From Thalassotalea sp. 1_MG-2023 (GTDB lineage Bacteria > Pseudomonadota > Gammaproteobacteria > Enterobacterales > Alteromonadaceae): a DNA stretch of 64,000 nucleotides. This document shows, in pieces, positions 38,533 through 47,011 of the stretch. The stretch is taken from contig NZ_JAUOPD010000014.1 of NCBI RefSeq assembly GCF_030546745.1, positions 38,914 to 102,913 of the forward strand, written 5' to 3'. The position numbers and the translations under genes are program-made. A model generated the notes under the pieces. The model was given only the letters and a program-made list of their open reading frames with translations. It ran no database searches and had not been told where the DNA came from. The stretch's first letter is position 1; every line of letters starts with the position of its first letter.

Positions 38533-40164
38533 TTAAATAGCTTTGGTGATATCGATAGCAAGTTTTAACTTTTGACCTGGTTGCAAATATTTTTTACGGC
38601 TTAAGTTATTCCACCGTTCAATTTCTTTAATGGTCACATTAAACTTGTTGGCGATTCGTGCAAAAGAGTCGCCTTTTCTTACCCGATATGTGATATTCCT
38701 CACAATAGCTTCACTAGAAGGTGTGGCAGCTGTGGTCACTTTTGACTTACGCCAAATAACTAATTTTTGCCCGATTCTGAGAGAGTCTCGTGGCGCCATA
38801 CCATTCCATGCTGCAAGCTTACGGTAATTTACACCATATGCTCGGCTTAAATCCCAGAAGGTGTCTCCTGATTTAACAATATGAGTTAATTTCTCTGAAC
38901 CACGAGGGTAATTTTGTTTTTTTGCGAGTCGTTGTTCACTGGATAAAATATATTTATCTAAAGATTTAGCGGCTACTGGGATTAAAAGGTGCTTGCCTTC
39001 ACGGATTTGTGTGCCTCGAATGTTATTAACTTGCTTGATCACGCCAATATCTGTGTTGAAACGGTTTGCAATGATACCAAGGCTATCACCCCGCTTTATT
39101 TTATAGCGCTGCCAAGCTAATCGCTCTTTCTTTGATAATTTATTTAAACCCAACTTAAAAGCCGATACTTTGTTATCGGGTAATACTAAATAATGTGGCC
39201 CTTTAGGATCGGTTGCCCATCGATTAAACCCGGGGTTTAAATGTTGAAGCTCTTTTAATGTTAAATTAGCTAATTCAGCTGCTTTTGCTAAATCAAGTTG
39301 AGAACCGATATCTACGACAGAGATAACGGGTTTATCGGCAATTTTATAAAGGGATAGTTTAAACTCTTTAGGTCTTTTAACCAGATCAGCTAACGCTAAT
39401 AGCTTTGGCACGTAAGCACGTGTCTCTCTGGGTAAATCAAGCGACCAGAAGTCAGTTGGTTTATTGCGTTTCTTGTTGTTTCTTATTGCGCGCTGAACTC
39501 GGCCTTCACCAGAGTTATAAGCTGCTAAGGCATGCATCCAATTACCATCGAAAAATTTATGTAAATATTTTAAATATTTAATTGCGCCTTTTGTAGATGC
39601 GACAACATCACGTCTGCCGTCGTACCACCAGTTTTGCTTCATGCCAAAACGTGTACCAGTACCTGGGACAAATTGCCACATGCCAGAAGCTCTTCCATGG
39701 GAATAGGCAAACGGATCGAATGCACTTTCTACAATGGGTAATAACGCGATATCCATAGGAATGCCAGCAGCTTCAATCTCTTGCACAATAAAATGCATAA
39801 ATGGCTCTGCGCGCTTTGCTACTCGGTCTAGATAGGCTTGATGTTTAGCATACCAGTCTCTTTGCACCGTAACGCGTCTATTTTCGGGTATTTCAAAAAC
39901 AAGTTGGTTACGAATTCTTTGCCAAATTCCATCATCTAATATGATGTTATCTTCTAAAGGAATGTCTACATCTTCTACTGGATGAATAACGTCTGCTGTT
40001 TCATCCGCTAATAATGCATGACTGACATCTACCGGAGACGCTATTTGTTGAGCTATATGCTCAGGTATTTGATTTTTCGGCGCTTGTTTCGTGTTGTTGT
40101 CACTGATCGTTTGACAACCGGTTAATATCACGAGTGCGGAAAGTGGAAAACTTAAATACTTCAT
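38533..40164 (-). CDS. mltD: Membrane-bound lytic murein transglycosylase D
   Basis: The 543-residue lipoprotein has a lipobox at VILTGC (C16). An SLT domain follows, with catalytic glutamate in PIVESAFDPFAYSHGRASG and the GMWQF and AAYNSGEGRV motifs. Three LysM peptidoglycan-binding modules complete it, beginning at YKIKRGDSLGIIANRF, THIVKSGDTFWDLSRAYG and TYRVRKGDSFARIANKF. It cleaves glycan strands to anhydromuropeptides at the outer-membrane side. It is next to gloB, as in many relatives. Confidence 0.96.
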   Translation of the reverse strand: MKYLSFPLSALVILTGCQTISDNNTKQAPKNQIPEHIAQQIASPVDVSHALLADETADVIHPVEDVDIPLEDNIILDDGIWQRIRNQLVFEIPENRRVTVQRDWYAKHQAYLDRVAKRAEPFMHFIVQEIEAAGIPMDIALLPIVESAFDPFAYSHGRASGMWQFVPGTGTRFGMKQNWWYDGRRDVVASTKGAIKYLKYLHKFFDGNWMHALAAYNSGEGRVQRAIRNNKKRNKPTDFWSLDLPRETRAYVPKLLALADLVKRPKEFKLSLYKIADKPVISVVDIGSQLDLAKAAELANLTLKELQHLNPGFNRWATDPKGPHYLVLPDNKVSAFKLGLNKLSKKERLAWQRYKIKRGDSLGIIANRFNTDIGVIKQVNNIRGTQIREGKHLLIPVAAKSLDKYILSSEQRLAKKQNYPRGSEKLTHIVKSGDTFWDLSRAYGVNYRKLAAWNGMAPRDSLRIGQKLVIWRKSKVTTAATPSSEAIVRNITYRVRKGDSFARIANKFNVTIKEIERWNNLSRKKYLQPGQKLKLAIDITKAI

Positions 40165-40234
40165 GAAAGCCTTTTTGTTACGTAATTGCAGTAAGTGTCA
40201 CTTATTTCAAACCGTTATTCAATATAGATTTTGT

Positions 40235-41044
40235 TTAGAAGTTGTCTTTCCAGGCTCTAATCGTGGTAAATACTGACAGTTCATCTAAATTTTTTATTTG
40301 GCTATGTTCAACAGCACTTTGTTGTACTTCCGGCTCCTTGCATCGTAAAAAAGGGTTTACTGCGAGTTCTTGTTTGATAGTCGAAGGAAGCGTAATTTGA
40401 TTATTTTTTCTTAATTCAACAACCTTATTATAATAATTTACCAGTGCAAGATTACTTGGTTCAATGGTAAGTGCAAAATTAACATTCGCTAGGGTATATT
40501 CGTGTGTGCAATATACTGCAGTGTTTTCGGGCAGCGTGATTAATTTATGCAGAGAATCTAACATTTGAGCGGGCGAGCCTTCAAATAATCGTCCGCAACC
40601 AGCAGAAAACAAGGTATCACCACAAAAAAGTTTATTATTGTCGTAATAGGCAACATGCTCAAGTGTATGGCCTGGTAGAGTCATCACCGTTAACCTTAAT
40701 GAAAGTGAAGGTATTTCGATAATATCTGTATCTTTTACAAAAGTAGTAACACAAGGAATATTTTCATGCTTTGGACCAAAAATATCGATAGACCATTTTT
40801 TATTTATACAATATTGCTTAAGTTCTGAAACGCCACCAACATGATCAGGATGGTGGTGAGTGATGAGTATTGCTTCCAGTTGCAAATTATTCTTTTCTAT
40901 GAAATCAATACATACCTTTGCGTCACCAGGATCAACTAAGACTAGTTTAGAAAACCCTGGTACAAAAAGTGCCCATATATAATTATCAGTAAATGCTTTA
41001 ATTGCGTTAACTTGCAAAGATACGGGTTGTTGAAGTTGTGACAT
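40235..41044 (-). CDS. gloB: Hydroxyacylglutathione hydrolase (glyoxalase II)
   Basis: The 269-residue metallo-beta-lactamase-fold enzyme splits S-lactoylglutathione in methylglyoxal detoxification. Its binuclear metal motif THHHPDHVGG is intact, and further ligands are in LPGHTLEHVAYY, LFCGDTLFSAGCGR and YCTHEYTLANV. The C-terminal glyoxalase II domain ends with PFLRCKEPEVQ and a helical tail. It diverges from the methyltransferase gene. Confidence 0.96.
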   Translation of the reverse strand: MSQLQQPVSLQVNAIKAFTDNYIWALFVPGFSKLVLVDPGDAKVCIDFIEKNNLQLEAILITHHHPDHVGGVSELKQYCINKKWSIDIFGPKHENIPCVTTFVKDTDIIEIPSLSLRLTVMTLPGHTLEHVAYYDNNKLFCGDTLFSAGCGRLFEGSPAQMLDSLHKLITLPENTAVYCTHEYTLANVNFALTIEPSNLALVNYYNKVVELRKNNQITLPSTIKQELAVNPFLRCKEPEVQQSAVEHSQIKNLDELSVFTTIRAWKDNF

Positions 41045-41326
41045 AATTCACCTTAGATGATAATATCTTGAGCTAATTGTATCTATTTATGATGCTTAAT
41101 AAAACATTGTGGTGTGTTAGGGGATGTGACCCTTTTTTGTATTTTATACAACAGGCTGTTTTTATTGTTAGTAAAATCGAATGAACGTGGTTTATTTATA
41201 TATAATGAGCAAATTCTAATGCCGCTAGTATTAGAAATTATCATTGCCCAATGGGCTGAGGTTAAACCAAAATAAATGGCCCCTCTAATAAAACACTTAA
41301 ATTTTTCTGATTGATTTTGGCGTGTT

Positions 41327-42091
41327 ATGAAACCAGCTCTATCGTTTAGACAACCACATTCTCCTTCTTCTTGGGAAAAACTGCCTAATGGCGAGTTAAT
41401 TGTTGAGTCAATTGACACTATTTTAGCCCCTTGGTGGCCAAAATTTTTTGGTTATCATTTACTGAAAATTGGTGCATTAAGTCATCATATCAATACCTCA
41501 GCTTCTACTATTCAACATCAAGTCACTATTTCAGAGCACAAACCTCATGCTGATATAAATGCAGAAATAGAAGACTTACCTTTATTAGAGCATAGCGTTG
41601 ATGTGTGTTTACTAAGCCATGTATTAGAATTCACCTTAGATCCACATCATGTGATCCGTGAAGCGAACCGCGTGCTTATTCCAAATGGCTACCTTGTGAT
41701 CACCGGCTATAACGCATTTAGTTTAGCGGGGCTAAATAGCTTTGTGCCATATCGAAGACAGCAGCCACCGTGGAACGAGCGTTTTTTTTCACCCTTGAGA
41801 GTGAAAGATTGGTTAGATCTCATGGGCTACGAAATACTTGCTGATGAACGTTGTTTACACTCAATGTTGGCAAATAATGTCAGCCAACATTTAATGGCGA
41901 GACAATGGCGACAATTTACCCAACGATATCTATCTAGTTTAGGCTCTATTTTTGTTATTGTTGCAAAAAAGCGAGTGTTGCCATTAACGCCCATTAAACC
42001 TAAGTGGAAATTAAAGCCTAAATTGGCACCTATTAACGTATCTTCAGTGGGCTCAAAAGTCAGACATACAAAAAAGAATATAAATAATTGA
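41327..42091 (+). CDS. Methyltransferase-like protein (class I SAM fold, degenerate motif I)
   Basis: The 254-residue protein has the methyltransferase_11 region SVDVCLLSHVLEFTLDPHHVIREANRVL (motifs IV-V) and NGYLVITGYNAFS. The expected glycine-rich motif I (LxxGxGxG) is replaced by LLKIGALSHHIN, so SAM binding may be altered or lost. The gene commonly sits opposite gloB and beside rnhA-dnaQ in gammaproteobacteria. Here it is followed by a Nif3-family gene instead, with a gap of eight bases. Confidence 0.8.
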   Translation: MKPALSFRQPHSPSSWEKLPNGELIVESIDTILAPWWPKFFGYHLLKIGALSHHINTSASTIQHQVTISEHKPHADINAEIEDLPLLEHSVDVCLLSHVLEFTLDPHHVIREANRVLIPNGYLVITGYNAFSLAGLNSFVPYRRQQPPWNERFFSPLRVKDWLDLMGYEILADERCLHSMLANNVSQHLMARQWRQFTQRYLSSLGSIFVIVAKKRVLPLTPIKPKWKLKPKLAPINVSSVGSKVRHTKKNINN

Positions 42092-42099
42092 GAATATAT

Positions 42100-42858
42100 A
42101 TGAAGTTTAATGAATTTGAACAGTATTTAAACGCTTTGTTAAAGCCAGAGCAAATTAAAGATTATTGCCCTAATGGTTTGCAAATCGCTGGCACGAACCA
42201 TATACAAAAAGTGGTCACAGGGGTAACGGCGAACCAAGCGTTAATAGAACGGGCAATTGAAGAAAAAGCTGATGCGCTTATCGTTCATCATGGTTATTTT
42301 TGGAAAAACGAGTCTTATGTCATTAAAGGAATGAAGCATAAGCGAATAAAAGCATTACTATTAAATGATATCAATTTATTTGGTTATCATTTGCCGCTTG
42401 ATATACATCCAGAGCTCGGTAATAACGCACAATTGGCAAAACTTTTTGGTATTGATATTACTGGCCCTTTGGAAATCGGCAACGCACAAAGTGTTTCTTT
42501 ACAAGGTAAACTAAAAAAACCTACTTGCGGAGAAGATTTTGCAACCATGATCAATGAAAAGCTTAATCGAAAATGTTTACATATAGCCCCGAATAAAGAT
42601 AAAAAAATTCAGACTATTGCATGGTGTAGTGGTGGTGGGCAAAATTTTATTGAGTTGGCCGCAGAGCAAGGTATTGATGCGTTCATTAGTGGTGAAATAT
42701 CAGAGCAAACGACCCATGTTGCCAGAGAAATGAATATTCATTATTTTGCAGCGGGGCACCATGCAACAGAACGATATGGTGCAAAAGCTTTAGCTAAAAA
42801 AATAACTGAAGATCTATCTATTGAAGCAATATTTATTGATATTGATAATCCTGCGTAG
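42100..42858 (+). CDS. Nif3-like dinuclear metal-center protein (YbgI family)
   Basis: The 252-residue protein belongs to the Nif3/YbgI family. Visible features are KDYCPNGLQIAG at the start, the metal-ligand histidines in ADALIVHHGYFW, HLPLDIHPELGNNAQLAK, and GHHATERYGAKAL near the C-terminus. These proteins form toroidal hexamers with a dinuclear metal site. A GTP cyclohydrolase I type 2 label is often used but not proven. The start is the ATG of MKFNEFEQYL; a TTG four codons upstream is unlikely. Confidence 0.92.
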   Translation: MKFNEFEQYLNALLKPEQIKDYCPNGLQIAGTNHIQKVVTGVTANQALIERAIEEKADALIVHHGYFWKNESYVIKGMKHKRIKALLLNDINLFGYHLPLDIHPELGNNAQLAKLFGIDITGPLEIGNAQSVSLQGKLKKPTCGEDFATMINEKLNRKCLHIAPNKDKKIQTIAWCSGGGQNFIELAAEQGIDAFISGEISEQTTHVAREMNIHYFAAGHHATERYGAKALAKKITEDLSIEAIFIDIDNPA

Positions 42859-42880
42859 GTGTTGTTAGTTGAAGAGAAAA

Positions 42881-42910
42881 CAGCATAGGGCGTTTATGCG
42901 CCCTATGCTG
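42881..42910. terminator. Convergent terminator, Nif3-family gene / elyC
   Basis: CAGCATAGGGCG pairs perfectly with CGCCCTATGCTG over 12 bp, with a TTTATG loop. On the minus strand it is followed by TTTTCTCTTC, so it serves elyC best. Confidence 0.85.
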
Positions 42911-42914
42911 GTGA

Positions 42915-43670
42915 CTATCCTGTGATAAATTGAGCAATTCTACCTAACGTTTCATACCATGCATTGGTACTTTGTTTTAAGCTTTCGACTTGAGGAAGAA
43001 AATACGCCCATTTTTTTTCTTGATCTAACCCTTTCACCCAAGGACTAGCAGGAGCAGGTATAACAGCTACTCCTTGTTGTTTAAAATATTCTACACTACG
43101 GGGCATGTGATCTGCGTTTGTCACTAACACGACATTTTTGCCTTTTACTCTTGGGGCGATTATTTCAGACTCTTCTTTAGTGTCTTTAGGAAAATTTTGC
43201 ACAAATATTTTTTTATTAGGCACACCTAAACTTATTAATGCATTTTTAACCATAACCGCATTGGGGGTAGGATCGCCAAGTGCTGCACCGGAGGTGATAA
43301 ATTGTGCTTCAGGATGCAACTGATATATTCTCAGACCTTCAACCATACGTTGCAGCGAGCAAGCTTTTAGTTGGGAGGTTGCAGGTAACGATAAATCGGT
43401 TGTATGACCACAGCCTAAAATAACGATAAAGTCTACCTTTCTGTTTTGCTGCTTGAAGGATTCATAATTCGCTTCAATAGGAGCCATTAATCGATCGCTT
43501 ACCCAAGGTGTTGATAAGAAAATAAGCAGCATCGATGATAATAAAAGACAACGAAAGCTCCAACGTCGAGCACGGTTAAAAAGCAATAATGCTAACAGCA
43601 TTAATAAAACGACAATACTCATTGGCATAAGTAAAAAGCCGATTATTTTCTTCAATAAAAACAGATCCAT
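42915..43670 (-). CDS. elyC: Envelope biogenesis factor ElyC (DUF218/YdcF-like)
   Basis: The 251-residue inner-membrane protein has two N-terminal helices (IGFLLMPMSIVVLLMLLALL and CLLLSSMLLIFLSTPW). A DUF218 domain follows, with DFIVILGCGH, FITSGAALGDPTPNA, DTKEESE and LVTNADHMPRSVEYF. In E. coli ElyC supports lipid-carrier-dependent envelope assembly and peptidoglycan integrity at low temperature. Length and topology fit ElyC better than SanA or YdcF. Confidence 0.85.
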   Translation of the reverse strand: MDLFLLKKIIGFLLMPMSIVVLLMLLALLLFNRARRWSFRCLLLSSMLLIFLSTPWVSDRLMAPIEANYESFKQQNRKVDFIVILGCGHTTDLSLPATSQLKACSLQRMVEGLRIYQLHPEAQFITSGAALGDPTPNAVMVKNALISLGVPNKKIFVQNFPKDTKEESEIIAPRVKGKNVVLVTNADHMPRSVEYFKQQGVAVIPAPASPWVKGLDQEKKWAYFLPQVESLKQSTNAWYETLGRIAQFITG

Positions 43671-43844
43671 TTAGTTTCGCCCATATGCAGCATGTTTATC
43701 TAGTTAAGCAGAGGGATCATAACAATTAACAGGGTTAATTTGTATGCTAATTCACTTCGTTATTTTTTTCGCTTAATGGGTTGTAATTTTAGTTTATTTG
43801 ACGTTTAATAACGACGCTTCAAAATTAGACTATTTACTCGATTT

Positions 43845-44035
43845 TGAGGCTCCAGAAGAGGTGCGGTAGCCAGGTAGTTAGTTTTAGGAACCACTATTCC
43901 AATGATAACTAATGAGGGGGACTACCGCCGAGGACTTATTTTTGTGTGGAAAAATAATGTTCGGTTACTGAGGTTGAATCCTTAGGGCTGTCACCTCTGT
44001 TGTAAAACAGATGGGGTGGAGGGCTTCTGGCTGAA
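43845..44035 (+). promoter_or_regulatory. Lysine riboswitch (L box)
   Basis: The sequence closes with P1 arms CCAGAAG (43852-43858) and CTTCTGG (44024-44030). Inside lie the conserved AGAGGTGCGG, GCCAG, TGAGGGGGACTACCGCCGAGG and GTTCGGTTACTGAGGTTGAA segments of lysC L boxes. It precedes the aspartokinase gene by about 140 bases. When lysine binds, expression of lysC should fall. Whether control is by termination or by hiding the ribosome-binding site is not clear from the downstream sequence. Confidence 0.95.
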
Positions 44036-44175
44036 ACGAAACACGGTATTTTCACACGAATTTCTTCTCAGTCATGCTCTTCCTTAATAATAATCGCCAA
44101 CTCAATGGCAGATAGGGAGACCTTTTACATGTTAACGTTTATTTCAAGCAATTGCTTTGTTGTTGAGGTGTCAAA

Positions 44176-45528
44176 ATGACACCAATAACGGTTGCCAAAT
44201 TTGGTGGGACAAGTGTCGCTGATTATCAAGCAATGCTTCGTTGTGCTCATATCATAAAAAACAATCCTGACAATAAGCTTGTTGTTGTCTCTGCAAGCGC
44301 AGGTGTCACAAATTTTTTAGTGCGATTATCTCAGCCAAACGTGCCTATTGCTGAACAAGATGAAATCATCAAGAATATTGGCAATATTCAATATAATATT
44401 ACTCAGCATCTTGATGAACAAGATGATCTAAACCAACAAATATCTGTTTTGCTAGAAGAGCTTGCTGCTTATGCCAGTGCAAATGCGTTAAACCATAGTG
44501 CTCGTATATCCGATGCAATTTTATCATTTGGTGAACAAATGAGCTCAAGAATTTTTGCGCAAGTATTACAATCAGTGCGTTTACCAGGACAATATTTTGA
44601 TGTTCGTCAAGTAATGAAAACGAACGACTTGTACGGAAAAGCGGTGGTAAATCTTGAAAAATTGAAAGCCAATGTTTCCACTATTTTAGCTTCTAAGCTT
44701 GAGTCAAATGTACTGGTTACTCAAGGATTTATTGGTCAAAATGATGCGGGTTATACAACAACGCTTGGAAGAGGTGGCTCTGATTATAGCGCTGCTTTAC
44801 TAGCAGAAGCACTTGAAGCTGATAATCTTGCCATTTGGACAGACGTTGAGGGTATTTTTACCACGGATCCGCGGATCACTGATCAAGCGAGATCTATCAA
44901 AGAAATTAGCTTTGGTGAAGCTGCGGAAATGGCAACCTTTGGCGCTAAAATTTTACATCCAGCGACCTTAATTCCTGCGATGCGTCAAAACATTCCGGTT
45001 TTCGTTGGCTCGAGTAAAGAGCCAGAGAAAGGGGGGACACGCATACAACAAGCTGTTGCATCAAAACCTACCTATCGGTCTATTGCCCTACGCCGTGAAC
45101 AAACACTTGTTACGGTGAAAAGCCCCGCCATGTTACATGCTAGTGGTTTTTTAGCCAAAGTGTTTGCGGTATTAGCAAAGCACGAGTTAAGTGTTGATTT
45201 GATCACTACCAGTGAAATTAGTGTTGCCATGACCTTTGATAATCCTACCGGTTCAACTCAAGCTTTATTAAATTCAACGGTTGTTGAAGAGTTGGAACAA
45301 TTATGTGAAGTAACGGTGGAACATGGCTTATCATTAGTTGCTGTTGTCGGCAATAACATTCATCAAACGAATGGTGTTGGCACTGACATTTTTGAAGCAT
45401 TATCAGGTGTTAATGTAAGAATGATCTGTCAGGGAGCTAGTGAACATAACCTTTGTTTTCTTGTTGATGAGCAGCAAGCGAACCTTGCGGTAGAGCAGTT
45501 ACATAACAATTTGTTCAGCGTAGCATAA
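44176..45528 (+). CDS. lysC: Lysine-sensitive aspartokinase III
   Basis: The 450-residue enzyme phosphorylates aspartate, the first step to lysine, threonine and methionine. The N-terminal kinase domain has VAKFGGTSV, TTLGRGGSDYSA and WTDVEGIFTTDPR. The C-terminal ACT domains (from about residue 300, SIALRREQTLVTVKSP) bind lysine. It is a monofunctional kinase without a homoserine dehydrogenase domain. Together with the upstream lysine riboswitch, lysine would control both synthesis and activity. Confidence 0.96.
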   Translation: MTPITVAKFGGTSVADYQAMLRCAHIIKNNPDNKLVVVSASAGVTNFLVRLSQPNVPIAEQDEIIKNIGNIQYNITQHLDEQDDLNQQISVLLEELAAYASANALNHSARISDAILSFGEQMSSRIFAQVLQSVRLPGQYFDVRQVMKTNDLYGKAVVNLEKLKANVSTILASKLESNVLVTQGFIGQNDAGYTTTLGRGGSDYSAALLAEALEADNLAIWTDVEGIFTTDPRITDQARSIKEISFGEAAEMATFGAKILHPATLIPAMRQNIPVFVGSSKEPEKGGTRIQQAVASKPTYRSIALRREQTLVTVKSPAMLHASGFLAKVFAVLAKHELSVDLITTSEISVAMTFDNPTGSTQALLNSTVVEELEQLCEVTVEHGLSLVAVVGNNIHQTNGVGTDIFEALSGVNVRMICQGASEHNLCFLVDEQQANLAVEQLHNNLFSVA

Positions 45529-45534
45529 TGATAA

Positions 45535-45566
45535 CAGCGCTGAATAATCTTCAGCGCTGATTTTTT
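45535..45566. terminator. Convergent terminator, lysC / queC
   Basis: CAGCGCTGA and TCAGCGCTG form a 9-bp perfect stem with a 7-base loop, followed by ATTTTTT on the plus strand. Confidence 0.9.
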
Positions 45567-45571
45567 ACTCG

Positions 45572-46237
45572 TTATGCACTTATTTCGTAAGCTAATGGAT
45601 CCGTTGTTTTATTTTCGCTAAACGCTTCTAAACGTTCTTGGCAGGCGCCACATTTACCACAGGCTTTTTCCCGGCCGTTATAACAAGTCCATGTTTGGCT
45701 GTAGTCTAAACCCATTGATAAACCGTCTGTAAGAATATCTGTTTTAGTGACGGTTAAGTAAGGGCTATATATTTCAACCGCTTCATAATTGGCAATTTGA
45801 CAAACATCATTCATTTTTTGCACAAATTCAGGGCGACAATCTGGGTAGATTGCATGATCACCAGAGTGAGCACCGTAGTAAACTTGGCTAGCGCCAACAG
45901 AAACGGCATAGCCAACAGCCATTGATAATAAAATCATATTACGATTTGGCACTACCGTTGATTTCATTGATTCTTCTTCGTAGTGGCCTTCTGGGATCTC
46001 GATATCATCGGTTAGTGAAGACCCCGCTAATAATTGATTTATTGCAGAAATATCAATGATTTTATGTGTAATCCCTAGTGCTTTGCAAACACTTGCTGCA
46101 CAATCTAATTCTTTGATGTGGCGTTGACCGTAATCAAACGAAAGAGCAAATACTTGCTTGCCATCTTGTACTGCTTTATTTAATACGGTGAACGAATCCA
46201 TGCCGCCAGAATAAATTACCACGACTTTGTTACTCAT
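45572..46237 (-). CDS. queC: 7-cyano-7-deazaguanine synthase
   Basis: The 221-residue enzyme makes preQ0 from 7-carboxy-7-deazaguanine and ammonia with ATP. It has the PP-loop [12 protein letters not shown] at the N-terminus. The zinc-binding cysteines are in [20 protein letters not shown]. The start is the ATG of [12 protein letters not shown], four codons inside the longest frame. It diverges from queE, giving two consecutive steps of the queuosine precursor pathway. Confidence 0.97.
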   Translation of the reverse strand: MSNKVVVIYSGGMDSFTVLNKAVQDGKQVFALSFDYGQRHIKELDCAASVCKALGITHKIIDISAINQLLAGSSLTDDIEIPEGHYEEESMKSTVVPNRNMILLSMAVGYAVSVGASQVYYGAHSGDHAIYPDCRPEFVQKMNDVCQIANYEAVEIYSPYLTVTKTDILTDGLSMGLDYSQTWTCYNGREKACGKCGACQERLEAFSENKTTDPLAYEISA

Positions 46238-46322
46238 ATTTTGTCTCACTAGGGTATAATAGAAATCTTGCGCATTTTACTTGAATTCGTTTAACCATTA
46301 AATAGGCAATCTGCAAAGCAAT

Positions 46323-46997
46323 ATGAGTGTTACGTACAAAATTAATGAATTATTTGAAACTATCCAAGGTGAAGGTAGTTTTACCGGCCAACCCTCTATT
46401 TTTTTGAGGTTGCAAGGGTGTCCTGTTGGCTGCTCTTGGTGTGATACGAAACATACCTGGGATATTGATATCGTTGATCAGGTTGATATTGATAATATGG
46501 TCAATAAACCACAAGAATCTGTCAGTTGGGCGAATATGACAGAGCAAGATATTTTAGCTGTTTTTAAGCAACAAGGTTACCAAGCGCGTCATATCGTTAT
46601 TACCGGCGGAGAACCTTGTATGATGGATTTAACCTCGTTGTGTCAAACGTTAGAAGATCAAGGGTATTCTACTCAAATTGAAACGTCAGGAACGTTTGAA
46701 GTAAAAACAACAGATGCTTGTTGGGTTACTGTTTCGCCTAAAATAAATATGAAAGGTGGCTATCCGGTGTTAAAAAGTGCACTAGAACGTGCTAATGAAA
46801 TTAAACACCCAATTGCGACCAATGCGCATGTCGATGATTTAAAACTATTGCTAGAAAAAAATAATATCACTAATAAACCTGTGTATTTACAGCCTATAAG
46901 CCAAAAGAAAAGGGCCACTGAATTAGCTATTCAAACCTGTATTGAAAATAACTGGCGTTTATCCATTCAAGTGCATAAATATATTGGAATTGAATAA
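46323..46997 (+). CDS. queE: 7-carboxy-7-deazaguanine synthase
   Basis: The 224-residue radical-SAM enzyme converts 6-carboxy-tetrahydropterin to 7-carboxy-7-deazaguanine, the substrate of QueC. The cluster motif CPVGCSWC (C-x3-C-x2-C) lies near residue 33, after FETIQGEGSFTGQPSIFLRLQG. The SAM-binding GGEP is at ITGGEPCM. It lies opposite queC and is convergent with the sensor-kinase gene, 14 bases away. Confidence 0.97.
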   Translation: MSVTYKINELFETIQGEGSFTGQPSIFLRLQGCPVGCSWCDTKHTWDIDIVDQVDIDNMVNKPQESVSWANMTEQDILAVFKQQGYQARHIVITGGEPCMMDLTSLCQTLEDQGYSTQIETSGTFEVKTTDACWVTVSPKINMKGGYPVLKSALERANEIKHPIATNAHVDDLKLLLEKNNITNKPVYLQPISQKKRATELAIQTCIENNWRLSIQVHKYIGIE

Positions 46998-47011
46998 GCA
47001 ATTTTTAACAC

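Noticed and set aside
41083..41418. 111-codon minus-strand frame opposite the methyltransferase start
   Set aside because: It overlaps the N-terminus of a better-supported gene and has no recognisable features.
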